From Flavobacterium sandaracinum (GTDB lineage: Bacteria; Bacteroidota; Bacteroidia; Flavobacteriales; Flavobacteriaceae), in assembly GCF_004349135.1 (NCBI RefSeq), contig NZ_SMFN01000020.1:9720-65696 (forward strand): a stretch of DNA of 55,977 nt. Reading direction: 5' to 3'. A program made the position numbers and the translations under genes. The notes beneath the pieces were generated by a model that was not told the origin of the DNA, searched no databases, and saw only the letters and a program-made list of their open reading frames with translations. Within the stretch, counting starts at the first letter, position 1. The number at the start of each line of letters is the position of its first letter. Below are positions 8,139 through 17,002 of this stretch, in pieces.

Positions 8139-8141
8139 TGG

Positions 8142-8158
8142 TTTGCAATTTTGGTATT
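8142..8158 (-). promoter_or_regulatory. copy of shared left-element leader motif
   Basis: TTTGCAATTTTGGTATT, identical to 3872-3888, positioned a few bases before the probable ATG of the 242-residue gene. Confidence 0.4.
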
Positions 8159-8256
8159 TGTACCGCAAATTAACAAAATAGTTTTACCTAATTAATCAGT
8201 AAAAATACTTTTGTAACAAAATGCGGATATTTTTTTATTGAATAGATTTATTTCTT

Positions 8257-8297
8257 AAAAATCGAACGGGCGATAAATAATAAATATTTACCGCCCG
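8257..8297 (-). terminator. terminator after left integrase
   Basis: On the minus strand, CGGGCG and CGCCCG arms (8292-8297 and 8267-8272) enclose an AT-rich loop and are followed by TTCGATTTTT. The site lies 65 bases past the integrase stop codon. Confidence 0.5.
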
Positions 8298-8361
8298 AGC
8301 TTTGCCCGACCCACGAGCCTGACCCTACAAATGTAGTCTTTTTTGCGGTTTAACTGGATTT

Positions 8362-9564
8362 TTAAAAATTTATAGCAATCAGTTCATTTTCTACGGTTGC
8401 ATCCATAATATGCCCGTAAATTTGGGTTGTGGCTAGTTTTTTATGTCCTAAAATCTTTTGTACTGTGGTAATTGATACGTTTTTGTAAAGTAAGTACGTT
8501 GCCGTTGTATGTCGTGCCGTGTGAAAAGTTATTATTTTATCTTTTATCCCTGCTAATTTCGAAATCTCTTTTAATTGTCGGTTGCAGTGTTGGTTTGTCA
8601 ATTCTGAAAAACAGAAAACGGATCCAAAATTTGTGTATTTATTCAGTATTTCAGTGGGTTTGCCGTTGAAAATAGCATAAATTGGAATTCGTACACTTTC
8701 GTTTGTTTTCTCCATTGTTTTTATAAGCCAATCTTTACCAGCAATGGAAACAATGTCTTTTTTCTGTAAGCTAAAAACATCGCTATAACGCAATCCAGTA
8801 TAAACCGAGAACATAAATAAATCTTTTACAATTTGATACTTTGCGTTTTCTCCAATTAGTTCTACATTTTCAAATTGTTCTATTTCGTTTGGGCTTAAAA
8901 ACACTTTTTTACTATCTCCCGTTTTTACTTTAAATTTTCTAAATGGGTACTGCTGTACATTCATTAAATCTTTGTTGATTGCTAGGTTTACATAAGTTTT
9001 CATATTTTTAAAATATTTCCAAATCGTATTTTGCATTAGCTTTTTTGGTGGTGTATCTTTATCCTTAAAAGTGATTTGAATTTTACGCAAAAAACAATCA
9101 AAATCGTTTAATAACTCAAATGTAATATCCTCAAAATAGATCACTTTTTTAAATTCCTTTAATCTTGTTAGTGTAGTACGGTGGTTCTTTTTTGTGGATT
9201 CTGTTAAATTCATTTTTTCAATTTCCAGTTCCATAAACTCCGTAAAGGAACTTACTGCATCGCCTTTCATAAAATCGTTTAGCATTCCCAAATTAAAAGG
9301 TTTTCCCGCATTGATTTTGTCAAGTTCAAAATTTTCTAAATCCCGTATTTTTTCGGCAATTTGTTTATTAAGCTTAATGGCGTTGGGGTAATCCGTTTTT
9401 ATCGTTCGGGTTTTATTGTTCCAGTAGTTTGGCTCAATGTAAATTTGGGTAGAAAAATATTTATTTTTCCCGTTTAAATAGCACTCAATTTGCACCAAAG
9501 ATTTGCCGAGTGTATTTAGCTGATTTTTACGGTTATATATAGCCGTGTAGCGTGTTTTGTTCAT
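8362..9564 (-). CDS. tyrosine recombinase/integrase of left element
   Basis: A 400-residue Bacteroidota-type phage integrase. The N-terminal arm-binding domain (MNKTRYTAIYNRKN) and SAM-like core-binding domain (about 100-200) precede a C-terminal catalytic domain. The visible catalytic residues are Arg in TGLRYSD, the HTARHTTATYL box, His in LGHKKLATTQ and Tyr in IYGHI. It catalyses site-specific recombination between phage and chromosomal att sites. It ends the left element: its start lies 182 bases from the tRNA-derived att copy at 9746-9788, and it points away from it. It is a different sequence from the second integrase at 9941, so two elements seem to have used the same tRNA in succession. 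Confidence 0.92.
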   Translation of the reverse strand: MNKTRYTAIYNRKNQLNTLGKSLVQIECYLNGKNKYFSTQIYIEPNYWNNKTRTIKTDYPNAIKLNKQIAEKIRDLENFELDKINAGKPFNLGMLNDFMKGDAVSSFTEFMELEIEKMNLTESTKKNHRTTLTRLKEFKKVIYFEDITFELLNDFDCFLRKIQITFKDKDTPPKKLMQNTIWKYFKNMKTYVNLAINKDLMNVQQYPFRKFKVKTGDSKKVFLSPNEIEQFENVELIGENAKYQIVKDLFMFSVYTGLRYSDVFSLQKKDIVSIAGKDWLIKTMEKTNESVRIPIYAIFNGKPTEILNKYTNFGSVFCFSELTNQHCNRQLKEISKLAGIKDKIITFHTARHTTATYLLYKNVSITTVQKILGHKKLATTQIYGHIMDATVENELIAINF

Positions 9565-9593
9565 AATATTTGCAATTTATTAAAGCAAATGTA
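9564..9593 (-). promoter_or_regulatory. promoter region of left integrase
   Basis: On the minus strand TACATTTG (9593-9586) fits the TAnnTTTG -7 box, and the leader carries AAATTGCAAATATTA, shared with the Rep-like gene. No clear TTG -33 box is seen. Confidence 0.4.
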
Positions 9594-9720
9594 AACAAAG
9601 ATTTTTGATAAAATGGGTAGAAATCGGGTAGAAAACTGGTAGAAAAAAGACTGATATTTAATGATAATCTTTTTTATCAAAAAATCGTAAACCCTTGTAA
9701 AATAAGGACTTTAAACAAAA

Positions 9721-9743
9721 AAAGCACTCTAAAAGAGTGCTTT
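9721..9743. terminator. bidirectional hairpin beside att site
   Basis: AAAGCACTCT-aaa-AGAGTGCTTT is a perfect 10-bp stem flanked by A and T runs. Before the 32 kb element inserted, this hairpin lay just downstream of the tRNA 3' end and would have terminated the tRNA transcript. Confidence 0.7.
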
Positions 9744-9745
9744 GT

Positions 9746-9788
9746 GTGGTCCCACCTGGGCTCGAACCAGGGACCACCTGATTATGAG
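9746..9788. repeat. attL: 43-bp copy of tRNA 3' half
   Basis: This 43-base stretch is identical to 41730-41772 and equals the tRNA(CAT) gene from within its anticodon loop to its 3' end. Identity stops abruptly after the shared ATTATGAG. It is the leftover duplicate produced by integration, and marks the left boundary of the 32 kb element and the right boundary of the left element. Confidence 0.9.
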
Positions 9789-9866
9789 ATAGACTATTAA
9801 TGTTTGTATTTAATTGCATTTAGCTTCAAAGCTACTGTATTATAGCTATTTATCATTTTTAAAAAA

Positions 9867-9874
9867 TATTTTTG
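9867..9874 (+). promoter_or_regulatory. -7 box for the element integrase
   Basis: TATTTTTG fits the TAnnTTTG consensus and lies 66 bases before the ATG at 9941. It overlaps the upstream TTG that would extend the ORF, which supports the downstream ATG as the true start. Confidence 0.4.
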
Positions 9875-9940
9875 TTTCATCCTGCTTCACAACATGTATG
9901 CAATTGTTGTACGTATGTTGAACTTTTAAAAATATTAAAA

Positions 9941-11167
9941 ATGAAAGCTAGTGTAAAAATCATCCTAAAAAAAACAATGCTTAATGATGGCACTTTTCCA
10001 ATTAATTTAAGAATAACGATAAACAGAAAATCGAAATTCTACAAAACCCCTTACAATGTATTACCAAAATTTTGGAACAACAAAGCAAATGAATTTACAT
10101 CTAAATTCCCAAATTATTTACAATGTAATCGAATATTAAATTCGATAAAACAAGATGCTTCTAAAATATTAAATATAATGATTGAGGAAGGTCATAACTA
10201 TTCTCTTGAATCATTTGACTCTTTATTTAGACCTGAAGAAGTTAAAAAACTAAGCTTTATTGCTTATTTTGAGGAGAGAAAACTTCAATTAAAAGAATCT
10301 GGAAAAATAAGTTCAAGCTGTTCCTATCGTGACACCATTTCTGCTCTTATGAGATTTAGATCAACAATTATAACTTACGATTTTACAAAAATTAATTACG
10401 ATTTTCTAATAGCTTTTGAATCTCATTTAAGAGCTCATGACTGTAACGATGGTGGTATTGGCGTATATATGCGCAATATTAGAGCCATATATAACTCAGC
10501 AATAAAATCTAAAATTGTTTCTAGTGAATTTTATCCTTTTAAAGATTATATAATTTCAAAATTGAAATCTAGTAAAGTAAAGAAAGCTTTAAGTAAACAT
10601 GATTTACAACTATTACTGGACTATGACATATCTGAAAACAAAGAGGGTGCGAAAGCATTGTATGCTTATCTATTTAGTTTTTACTGCCGAGGTATGAATT
10701 TCACAGATGTAGCTGAGTTAAAATGGGAAAATGTTGATTTAAGCAGTTTTTCGTATATTAGAAATAAAACGCAAGTAAAATTAAATGTAAAAATTCCAAA
10801 TAATAGTTATACGAAAACAATTCTAAACTACTTTAAAATTTATCGACCATTTGATACCGATTATATTTTCCCGATTTTAGATAAAGATGAAAAGCTGTAT
10901 ACAAAAGAAGAATTGAGAGGTAGAAAAAAAAGTGTTTTAAATTATTATGGAAAACTTCTCAACATTATTGCACTTCAATGTGGTATTAAAAACAAAGTCA
11001 CTTTTTATACTGCTAGACACACCTTTGCAACAATATCTTTAAAAAAAGGTATCAATACCGTCATGATTAAGCAAGCCTTAGGACATCAATCTATTAAAAC
11101 AACTGAAACTTATTTAGAAGATTTCAATACAACAGATTTAGATTTCGCCTTTGAGAACTTAATTTAA
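9941..11167 (+). CDS. tyrosine recombinase/integrase of the 32 kb element
   Basis: About 408 residues from the ATG at 9941 (MKASVKIILKK), the typical N-terminus of Bacteroidota integrases; the frame stays open to 9872 through a non-ATG start. The N-terminal arm-binding domain (residues 1-80) and core-binding domain (about 95-190) precede a catalytic domain with Arg in the FYCRGMNFTD region, the YTARHTFATI box, LGHQSIKTT and the Tyr nucleophile in ETYL. It should recombine the 43-bp att sequences at the tRNA. It lies 152 bases inside the left boundary and is the first gene of the element, transcribed inward. It is the only recombinase in the element. Confidence 0.93.
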   Translation: MKASVKIILKKTMLNDGTFPINLRITINRKSKFYKTPYNVLPKFWNNKANEFTSKFPNYLQCNRILNSIKQDASKILNIMIEEGHNYSLESFDSLFRPEEVKKLSFIAYFEERKLQLKESGKISSSCSYRDTISALMRFRSTIITYDFTKINYDFLIAFESHLRAHDCNDGGIGVYMRNIRAIYNSAIKSKIVSSEFYPFKDYIISKLKSSKVKKALSKHDLQLLLDYDISENKEGAKALYAYLFSFYCRGMNFTDVAELKWENVDLSSFSYIRNKTQVKLNVKIPNNSYTKTILNYFKIYRPFDTDYIFPILDKDEKLYTKEELRGRKKSVLNYYGKLLNIIALQCGIKNKVTFYTARHTFATISLKKGINTVMIKQALGHQSIKTTETYLEDFNTTDLDFAFENLI

Positions 11168-12380
11168 AATTATTGGAACTTTAAAATACAAAAACTTCAT
11201 CTTTTTACGAATGTAATTATAGTTTCCGATAAACTTACTTTTTTATAATCAGAAGGATTATCAATCCACGGTTTTTTCCTTAATAATTTTCACAAAGAAA
11301 AAAAGAAAAAAAAAGAAAGTCCTCGCATTAGTGGAGGTTTCAAAAGAAGTCAAGTTTTTTTGATAAAATACAACCCGAAAGGGTGGAGATTTTATCAAAA
11401 ACCTGAAGGGCTTGAACTTTACTTTTTGAAACAGGAACTTTACTTTACTATCTTTTTTTTATTTTTTTTTAGAAGATGTATGTTGTCGTTTAGCACTTTT
11501 CGGGAAAGTTCTTGTGAAAAGGCAATAAACACCCCCAAGCACCGCAGTCCCGTCTTTTTCTGACGGGACGGGGAGCGCAGTGGCGGGGTTGCGGCAATCG
11601 AACAGCCACCATAGACATGGGAAGTGAGCGAAGGCACGCAGCGAAAAGAAGTGGCTATGAGCGTGTAACGGCAGGGAAAAAATATAATATTCCCGCCTTT
11701 TTTTGGCGGGACACCTTGATTTAGGGCAAAGTGCTAACGGAGCCAACCCTGATGGCTGGGCGAAGGAGCAACCGCTGAAAAAACAAGGGGCGACAGGCAC
11801 AATACTGCTGGAATGAAGAGAAACGTAGCTTGCGGAGTGTAGCGGAATGAAGCTGTATTGTGGATGTAATAGCCCCGACGAACGCAGGAAGCGACCGTGT
11901 GAAGATGAGGAGCGATATGGCGCAAACAAAACAGCTGCTGTTTTTTAAGCTGCTGTTTTTTTTATAGCCGTATTGCGTCGGTGGAATGGAGGAAGGAGGC
12001 TTTTTTTGCCGATGACCGACTGGAACCGCCGAGCGGAACAAAGGAAGCGACCGTAGGGAGACCGCTTGATTGTGTTGTTATCTTAAAAAGGATAGTTGTT
12101 ATGGATGTAAATCAGTTCCTTGTTTTTTTGTGGAATGATTTAAGTACTTTTAAAATTGGACTATTTTTATCCAATTATGGATTTAGAATTTATTGACGTG
12201 AGGCTTATTTTAAAAGTAGATAAACTAGCAGTTCCTTATGGATTAGAATATGAAGCTTTGTTTTTGACCGTGAAAAGCTATCGAATATTAAGCAAGAAAG
12301 ACAAAACCACTCGGATATAATCCGATAATTATATATTTCTTAAGGCTGGTGTAATATCTTAGTCTGGAGACAAGCGAACC
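11168..12380. other. GC-rich non-coding region with hairpins
   Basis: About 1.2 kb without a recognisable gene, except perhaps a 47-codon frame at 12177. From about 11520 to 12065 the base composition is far richer in G+C than the rest of the element. Hairpins include TCCCGTC/GACGGGA (11548-11568) and TCCCGCC/GGCGGGA around a T-rich loop (11691-11711). AGCTGCTGTTTTTT is directly repeated (near 11933 and 11949), and GGAAGCGACCGT occurs near 11887 and 12043. Overlapping minus-strand frames here encode low-complexity Ser/Phe/Pro-rich peptides and look spurious. It may be a structured RNA, a transfer or replication region, or a fossil; I cannot decide. Confidence 0.5.
12177..12320 (+). CDS. possible small protein (47 aa)
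   Basis: The frame runs from ATG at 12177 (MDLEFIDVRLILKVDKL) to TAA at 12320 and has plausible amino-acid composition. It follows the GC-rich region and ends 60 bases before the convergent nuclease gene. No family recognised; it may be a remnant or chance ORF. Confidence 0.3.
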   Translation: MDLEFIDVRLILKVDKLAVPYGLEYEALFLTVKSYRILSKKDKTTRI

Positions 12381-14108
12381 TTATTTAAACGATTCAGGAA
12401 TTTGTAATTTATTTTTATTGATAACATGTAATGCTTCGGGGGAATATCTTTTTAGTTTATCTGAAATATTCAATTCATTTTTGAAGCCAAAACCTACATA
12501 ATATAAAAGGTCAAAGAACTGATGCACGTCCGGACTAGAAATAAAGAAGTTTTCACTGTTGCAATACTTTAAAAAATTATCGCGATCAAAAAGAAAATAG
12601 GCACATAGTTCTAATTCGTCAGAACAAAACATTCTTCCATGTAATTTTTCTCTTTCCAATAGGAATGCAGGAAATTCAAAGAGGTGATTATTTTTTCGTT
12701 TTAAAGTTATAAGAAAGGTTTCAAGGTCATCAATAAATACCGCCCAAGGAAAATTATCGTTTTCATCTATTTCCAATAGATGACTAAGGTCACATTGAAT
12801 TTGCCCAAATCGTTCTTGAGTGACCACAATAGTGAATACTTCAATGAACTTTGCTGGGTAGATTGTTTCAAGAATTTTACCGCGTTCATTTTTGATTTCA
12901 AAGGGTTCGTCACCGTTGAATAAATCTTCGATTTCTTTGGCCTGTTGGTATCCCTTACCTATGGATTTCTTAAAGTCATCATTAATCCTATCATAAGCTT
13001 TTATAGGGTCACGAAAAGGTATTCTATATTTGTTGGCCTTACATTCAATAATGTAGGCGTATTTTCCTTTCAGTATAAGCAAATCCTTTTCAGGTCCATT
13101 GACTTGGTAGTTGCTGTAAATCTTTGCTTCCTTACCAAAAAAGTCACGAAATACTTCGTGCGTTTTATCTTCGAGATAATTCTCTCTTCTCATAAGAACC
13201 TTTCTTCCGTTTTTATCTGCTTCCTTGCACAGCTCAAAAAGATAATCATATATAGCAGTAATGAGTTGTTTTGAATATAGAAGAGCAATGTGATCGGGAT
13301 CTGTCATTAACAATGGTTTAGATAGGTAATCACAGGTATCTGTATAATAAAGATAATTTTCATTTTCATTTGGAATCATCGTAAATATTACTAGTAACTT
13401 ATGTACTTTTTCTGAGGGTATACTTTCCTTTAGTTTATTGATCGCTATACCTAATCCGAGAACGCCATTTTCCGCTAAATAACTAACTTGTAACAGCTCA
13501 TCATTTGTTAGTGAGGTAGGATTTTCACGCATTTTGATGATTAATATATGTTCTTCCGTACTGTATTTATGGTTGAAATGTTGATTATATATTTCGATTT
13601 CCAGATTTGTTATCAAGAAGAAAAAATCAATAAAATCCTGAATTTCCAATCCAGTTTCATCTTTAATATGTGATTCAAAATGTTTGAATGTTTGTCTGAT
13701 TCGTTCAACATCCTGCTCAAAATAGCTTAATGATGCATTTAGATAATAATTCAGAAAAGTACTGTTGCTTATAAACAGACATTTTAAACTTTCCTCAGTA
13801 TAATCCTGAGTTATGAGATTTTCTGGTGTACTGACGTAACAGTCTTCTATAGCGTTCAACAGACGGACTATATTTTTATACTCGTCACCGTAGGCCTCAA
13901 ATCGTTTATTTCCTTTGAAGTCTGTACTGTGATATAAACTTATGAGATACATTAATTGTCTCACAGGAGAATGGAGCTCCACTATATTACTCTGTGTTCG
14001 CCAATGAGCATTGCATAGATAGCAACATTGTGCTACAAAACTTTGATGATTGTACTTTCTAATATAATCTTTCAGTTCTTTGGATAATTTCTCTATATGA
14101 TCGTTCAT
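12381..14108 (-). CDS. PD-(D/E)XK nuclease-like protein, putative defence gene
   Basis: A 575-residue protein with an ATG start and no signal or membrane segment. The first ~290 residues are helical and unrecognised. Residues about 315-360 contain a restriction-endonuclease-type core: Glu-317 in THEVF, Asp-342 in EKDLLIL, then YIIECKANK with Glu-355 and Lys-357, the D-x13-E-x-K pattern of PD-(D/E)XK nucleases. It probably cleaves nucleic acid. It is the last gene of the minus-strand defence series, separated from the upstream remnant by 95 bases. It may act alone, as many single-gene abortive systems do, or may be an effector of the Mrr-NTPase gene upstream. I do not know a named family. Confidence 0.6.
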   Translation of the reverse strand: MNDHIEKLSKELKDYIRKYNHQSFVAQCCYLCNAHWRTQSNIVELHSPVRQLMYLISLYHSTDFKGNKRFEAYGDEYKNIVRLLNAIEDCYVSTPENLITQDYTEESLKCLFISNSTFLNYYLNASLSYFEQDVERIRQTFKHFESHIKDETGLEIQDFIDFFFLITNLEIEIYNQHFNHKYSTEEHILIIKMRENPTSLTNDELLQVSYLAENGVLGLGIAINKLKESIPSEKVHKLLVIFTMIPNENENYLYYTDTCDYLSKPLLMTDPDHIALLYSKQLITAIYDYLFELCKEADKNGRKVLMRRENYLEDKTHEVFRDFFGKEAKIYSNYQVNGPEKDLLILKGKYAYIIECKANKYRIPFRDPIKAYDRINDDFKKSIGKGYQQAKEIEDLFNGDEPFEIKNERGKILETIYPAKFIEVFTIVVTQERFGQIQCDLSHLLEIDENDNFPWAVFIDDLETFLITLKRKNNHLFEFPAFLLEREKLHGRMFCSDELELCAYFLFDRDNFLKYCNSENFFISSPDVHQFFDLLYYVGFGFKNELNISDKLKRYSPEALHVINKNKLQIPESFK

Positions 14109-14203
14109 GTTTTTGGCTAAATCGTAAAGTGGAAAAGCATCACAGATTGAAAAGTAATATATTTCAGAAGTTACCGAGCTACCCTTAGATGCTTTTCTTA
14201 TTG

Positions 14204-14653
14204 TTATTGGTTTTTTAAAAGTTTCTGAGATTTTTCTAATCCAACTAAAAAATTATTGTTTTTTGAATTTTCCCGAAACAGACTATATAATGTTGATACA
14301 TATTCTTCCTTTAAGTTTTCTGATAGTTTTTTGCAAATAATAAATGCAAGATTTTGTTTAAAAGAATGCCATAGTTCATTTAATACAATTTTATTTCTAG
14401 CTGAATTGAGATCTAAATCGTTAATTCCATTTAAATCCAAAACAATTAGCATAGGGAAAGGCCAAAGCAACGTAGTTTTTTTAGCATTAAAATTGTATTC
14501 AGAAAATAACCCCCCTGAGTAGTTTATGCCATGTATTGAGAAAGATACATTTGATTTAGCCACTGTTTGTGTACGAGGAGTTAATTTAATATCACCTGTA
14601 TCGTTTTGATTGTCAGTGATTTTATCCCAGTTTTCTTTTGGAACTATTTCTTT
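14204..14653 (-). pseudogene. C-terminal remnant of a GHKL/HSP90-like ATPase protein
   Basis: An open frame follows directly, in the same frame, after the TAG of the Mrr-NTPase gene, with no ATG near its beginning; the first usable start is GTG at 14563 (119 residues). The sequence LLWPFPMLIVLDLNGINDL, then DLNSARNKIVLNELW, resembles the region after the ATPase domain of HSP90-like GHKL proteins (an LxxxR-type motif followed by a W-x-x-F segment). That suggests the 3' end of a longer gene whose 5' part was lost when the Mrr-NTPase module arrived. Less likely, it is a small independent gene or a stop-codon readthrough extension of the NTPase. Confidence 0.45.
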
Positions 14654-16906
14654 CTACCTTAGACTATCAAATATGTTTTTTATTTCTTTGTCGTCAATAG
14701 AATCATTGTTCTTACTTTTATTGCCAGCACTCCAATCGATATCATCATTCTCGTTTTTGTCTACAATTTTCTTTTCAATAATTGCTTCTATATCTGAATA
14801 ATCAATATTATATTTCTGTGCACGAGATATTAAATCAGTCTTAGTTTCTTCAAAATCTTCTTCTGTGTGCTCAGCTTCTAATTCTAATATTGTAATTATT
14901 CTCTTTTTAATATTTTCGTCATCTTTTACAATACTACTATAATCAAAAAAAACAGATTCAAATCGTTCAAAAGTATCTAATTCATTTATATCCGTTACAT
15001 GTTCTGAACAGGCATTAATGATTTCAAAAGCATTAAATTCAATATCATATTGAAATCCCTCAATCAAGTTTATAAAACTATCGAATTCGAAATCTTGCAA
15101 TTTATGAGTGTTAATAGTATGTACTAGAGTTTTTTTAACAAAATCTTCAAGTTCTGGGATCTCATCGATTTTGATACTATATCTTAATGTGTCGAGTTGG
15201 TTATAAATAGACAAATCATCTTTGTAGAAACGATGGTATGTTGATCCTTTGAGAGTAGAAGATTTAAAAACATCAAATTCATTTATAATGCGATTTACAA
15301 CTATATTAATATTGTCATTTGATAATAAAATTCTGGTTTGTACTGAATAGCCAAAATCGTTTTTAAAAGAAAAAACCCGAAACATTTGATTGAAAAATAA
15401 AGTACATTCTAAGATGTCAGTGATGTAGTCTGAATAATCTCTAAAATAAAACACTAAAAAATCTTGAACCGATGGATTTTGATACTCAATTGCAAATACA
15501 TTATCCTTGTCTTTGACCGTTTTTATAAAAGTATTTTCCAATTCACGAATTGATTTGGTGAATTCAATTTCACTGTATATTATACCATATTTAGAATTAA
15601 AGTGTCGTGCAAAATTTTGAATCACCAACTTTAGATCGTTAAGTAAAATAGGACTCCCACAAGCCATTAGATTTACTAAAATTATTTGAGAAAGTTTAGA
15701 AATTTGATTTTCAAAAACATGTTTCCATACACTTTGAGGATTCTCGATAAATTCTAAAAAATTTTCTGAAAATTTATCACTGTCAATAGTTTTCCAAAAA
15801 TCATCGTTTGTTATCGTTTGAATAATTCGCGGATTATAAGTTCGATGATTAATTATTTTGAGATATGCGTTATTATCCAATAAGTTAAGGATGTGGCTTT
15901 CAGGGATATTTGAAAAATATAAATGATTGTATAAAATTTTTGCTTTTACCAATTTTGTATATTGAGACAAATCAATAATGCACTTTGCAAATTTTAAAGA
16001 TTGATTATTGAATGCGTCATATTTTTGTTTGGCTTGTGCTAAAATATACTCTCTGGTCGTAAATATTATTATTTTGTCTTTGGATTTAGATATTTTCTCT
16101 ATAAATTTAACTATCCTTTGTTCTTCATTATTACTTAATTTGTTTTCTAAGAAATTCGTTCCTAAAAAATCGTCAAATAAAAATATTTGTTTGCGCCCTT
16201 CTTTATATAAAGTATATCCGTCATTAATTGAGTCTGATAAATAAATAAAATCTTCAAAACCATTAGCTAAATAATGAAATACTAATACTCTAGCTAAAGT
16301 TGTTTTTCCAATTCCAGGGATACCAGATATTATAACATATTTTTTGTCTTTAATGATTTCAATTGCTTTATAATAACTTTCATTATCGACATAAACATTT
16401 ACCGTTTCTTTTATAGTTTCGATTTCAAAGTTTGATTGATTATAAATCTTGCTATTCAAAATTTTATCCAATATCGTGCTGTTCGAAAGCCATAATTTAA
16501 AATGCTGTCTTTCAATTTCCGGGTATTTGGAAATTAAATTATTTATATCATCTTTACCATAAACATCAGCTGTAGACTTAATATATGGGGAGAATAAATT
16601 TACTATTTGATCCTTACGACTTGGAGACAAACCAACTGAAGTAGAGACAATATATCTTCTTGGTTTTAATTTAAAAACTTTTTCTTTTTCCTTTTTTAAA
16701 TTAGAAAAAAATGATTTATAATCTGAATATCTTTTACATTGAATGATGATTTCTTCATCATTTGCAGTTGAATATCTTAAGTCAATACCATTATCACGGC
16801 CACTTGCAAATGTTTCTAATGTAATTTGCCATTCCTTCTGCAATAGATCTCTACTTAGATCTTCAAAGTCTGATGGTGAAAGATTTAAAAAATCGTAATT
16901 GCTCAT
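14654..16906 (-). CDS. Mrr-type nuclease fused to STAND (nSTAND3) NTPase
   Basis: A 750-residue protein. Residues 1-125 are a restriction-endonuclease-like (Mrr_cat) domain: FEDL (Glu-15), GRDNGIDLRY (Asp-42) and IIIQCKRY (Gln-56, Lys-58), the QxK variant common in Mrr enzymes. Residues 185-400 are a P-loop NTPase of the novel STAND 3 type, with Walker A GIPGIGKT at 195-202 and Walker B IFLFDDFLG at 241-249. The remaining 350 residues form a helical sensor-like part ending in an acidic tail. The architecture parallels Avs-type immune NTPases, in which phage protein binding triggers DNA cleavage, but at 750 residues it lacks the long TPR sensor of classical Avs2/Avs4. It sits alone between the Septu-like pair and a gene remnant. 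Self-contained defence is the likely role. Confidence 0.8.
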   Translation of the reverse strand: MSNYDFLNLSPSDFEDLSRDLLQKEWQITLETFASGRDNGIDLRYSTANDEEIIIQCKRYSDYKSFFSNLKKEKEKVFKLKPRRYIVSTSVGLSPSRKDQIVNLFSPYIKSTADVYGKDDINNLISKYPEIERQHFKLWLSNSTILDKILNSKIYNQSNFEIETIKETVNVYVDNESYYKAIEIIKDKKYVIISGIPGIGKTTLARVLVFHYLANGFEDFIYLSDSINDGYTLYKEGRKQIFLFDDFLGTNFLENKLSNNEEQRIVKFIEKISKSKDKIIIFTTREYILAQAKQKYDAFNNQSLKFAKCIIDLSQYTKLVKAKILYNHLYFSNIPESHILNLLDNNAYLKIINHRTYNPRIIQTITNDDFWKTIDSDKFSENFLEFIENPQSVWKHVFENQISKLSQIILVNLMACGSPILLNDLKLVIQNFARHFNSKYGIIYSEIEFTKSIRELENTFIKTVKDKDNVFAIEYQNPSVQDFLVFYFRDYSDYITDILECTLFFNQMFRVFSFKNDFGYSVQTRILLSNDNINIVVNRIINEFDVFKSSTLKGSTYHRFYKDDLSIYNQLDTLRYSIKIDEIPELEDFVKKTLVHTINTHKLQDFEFDSFINLIEGFQYDIEFNAFEIINACSEHVTDINELDTFERFESVFFDYSSIVKDDENIKKRIITILELEAEHTEEDFEETKTDLISRAQKYNIDYSDIEAIIEKKIVDKNENDDIDWSAGNKSKNNDSIDDKEIKNIFDSLR

Positions 16907-17002
16907 ATTGGGATAAAATTTTTAAAAAATTAGTTGATATATAAGAAAGTCACAAAACCGTTATGGGATTACATCAGCATCGGAGATTGTATTTACCTCA
17001 AT

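Noticed and set aside
9746..9788. Second tRNA gene
   Set aside because: Only the 3' half is present, and sequence beyond the anticodon loop diverges at once, so it is an att remnant and not a functional tRNA.
11440..12041. Overlapping minus-strand frames of 63-156 codons in the GC-rich block
   Set aside because: The products are Ser/Phe/Pro-rich low-complexity peptides, several frames are open at once, and there is no family pattern. This is expected from stop-poor GC-rich DNA.
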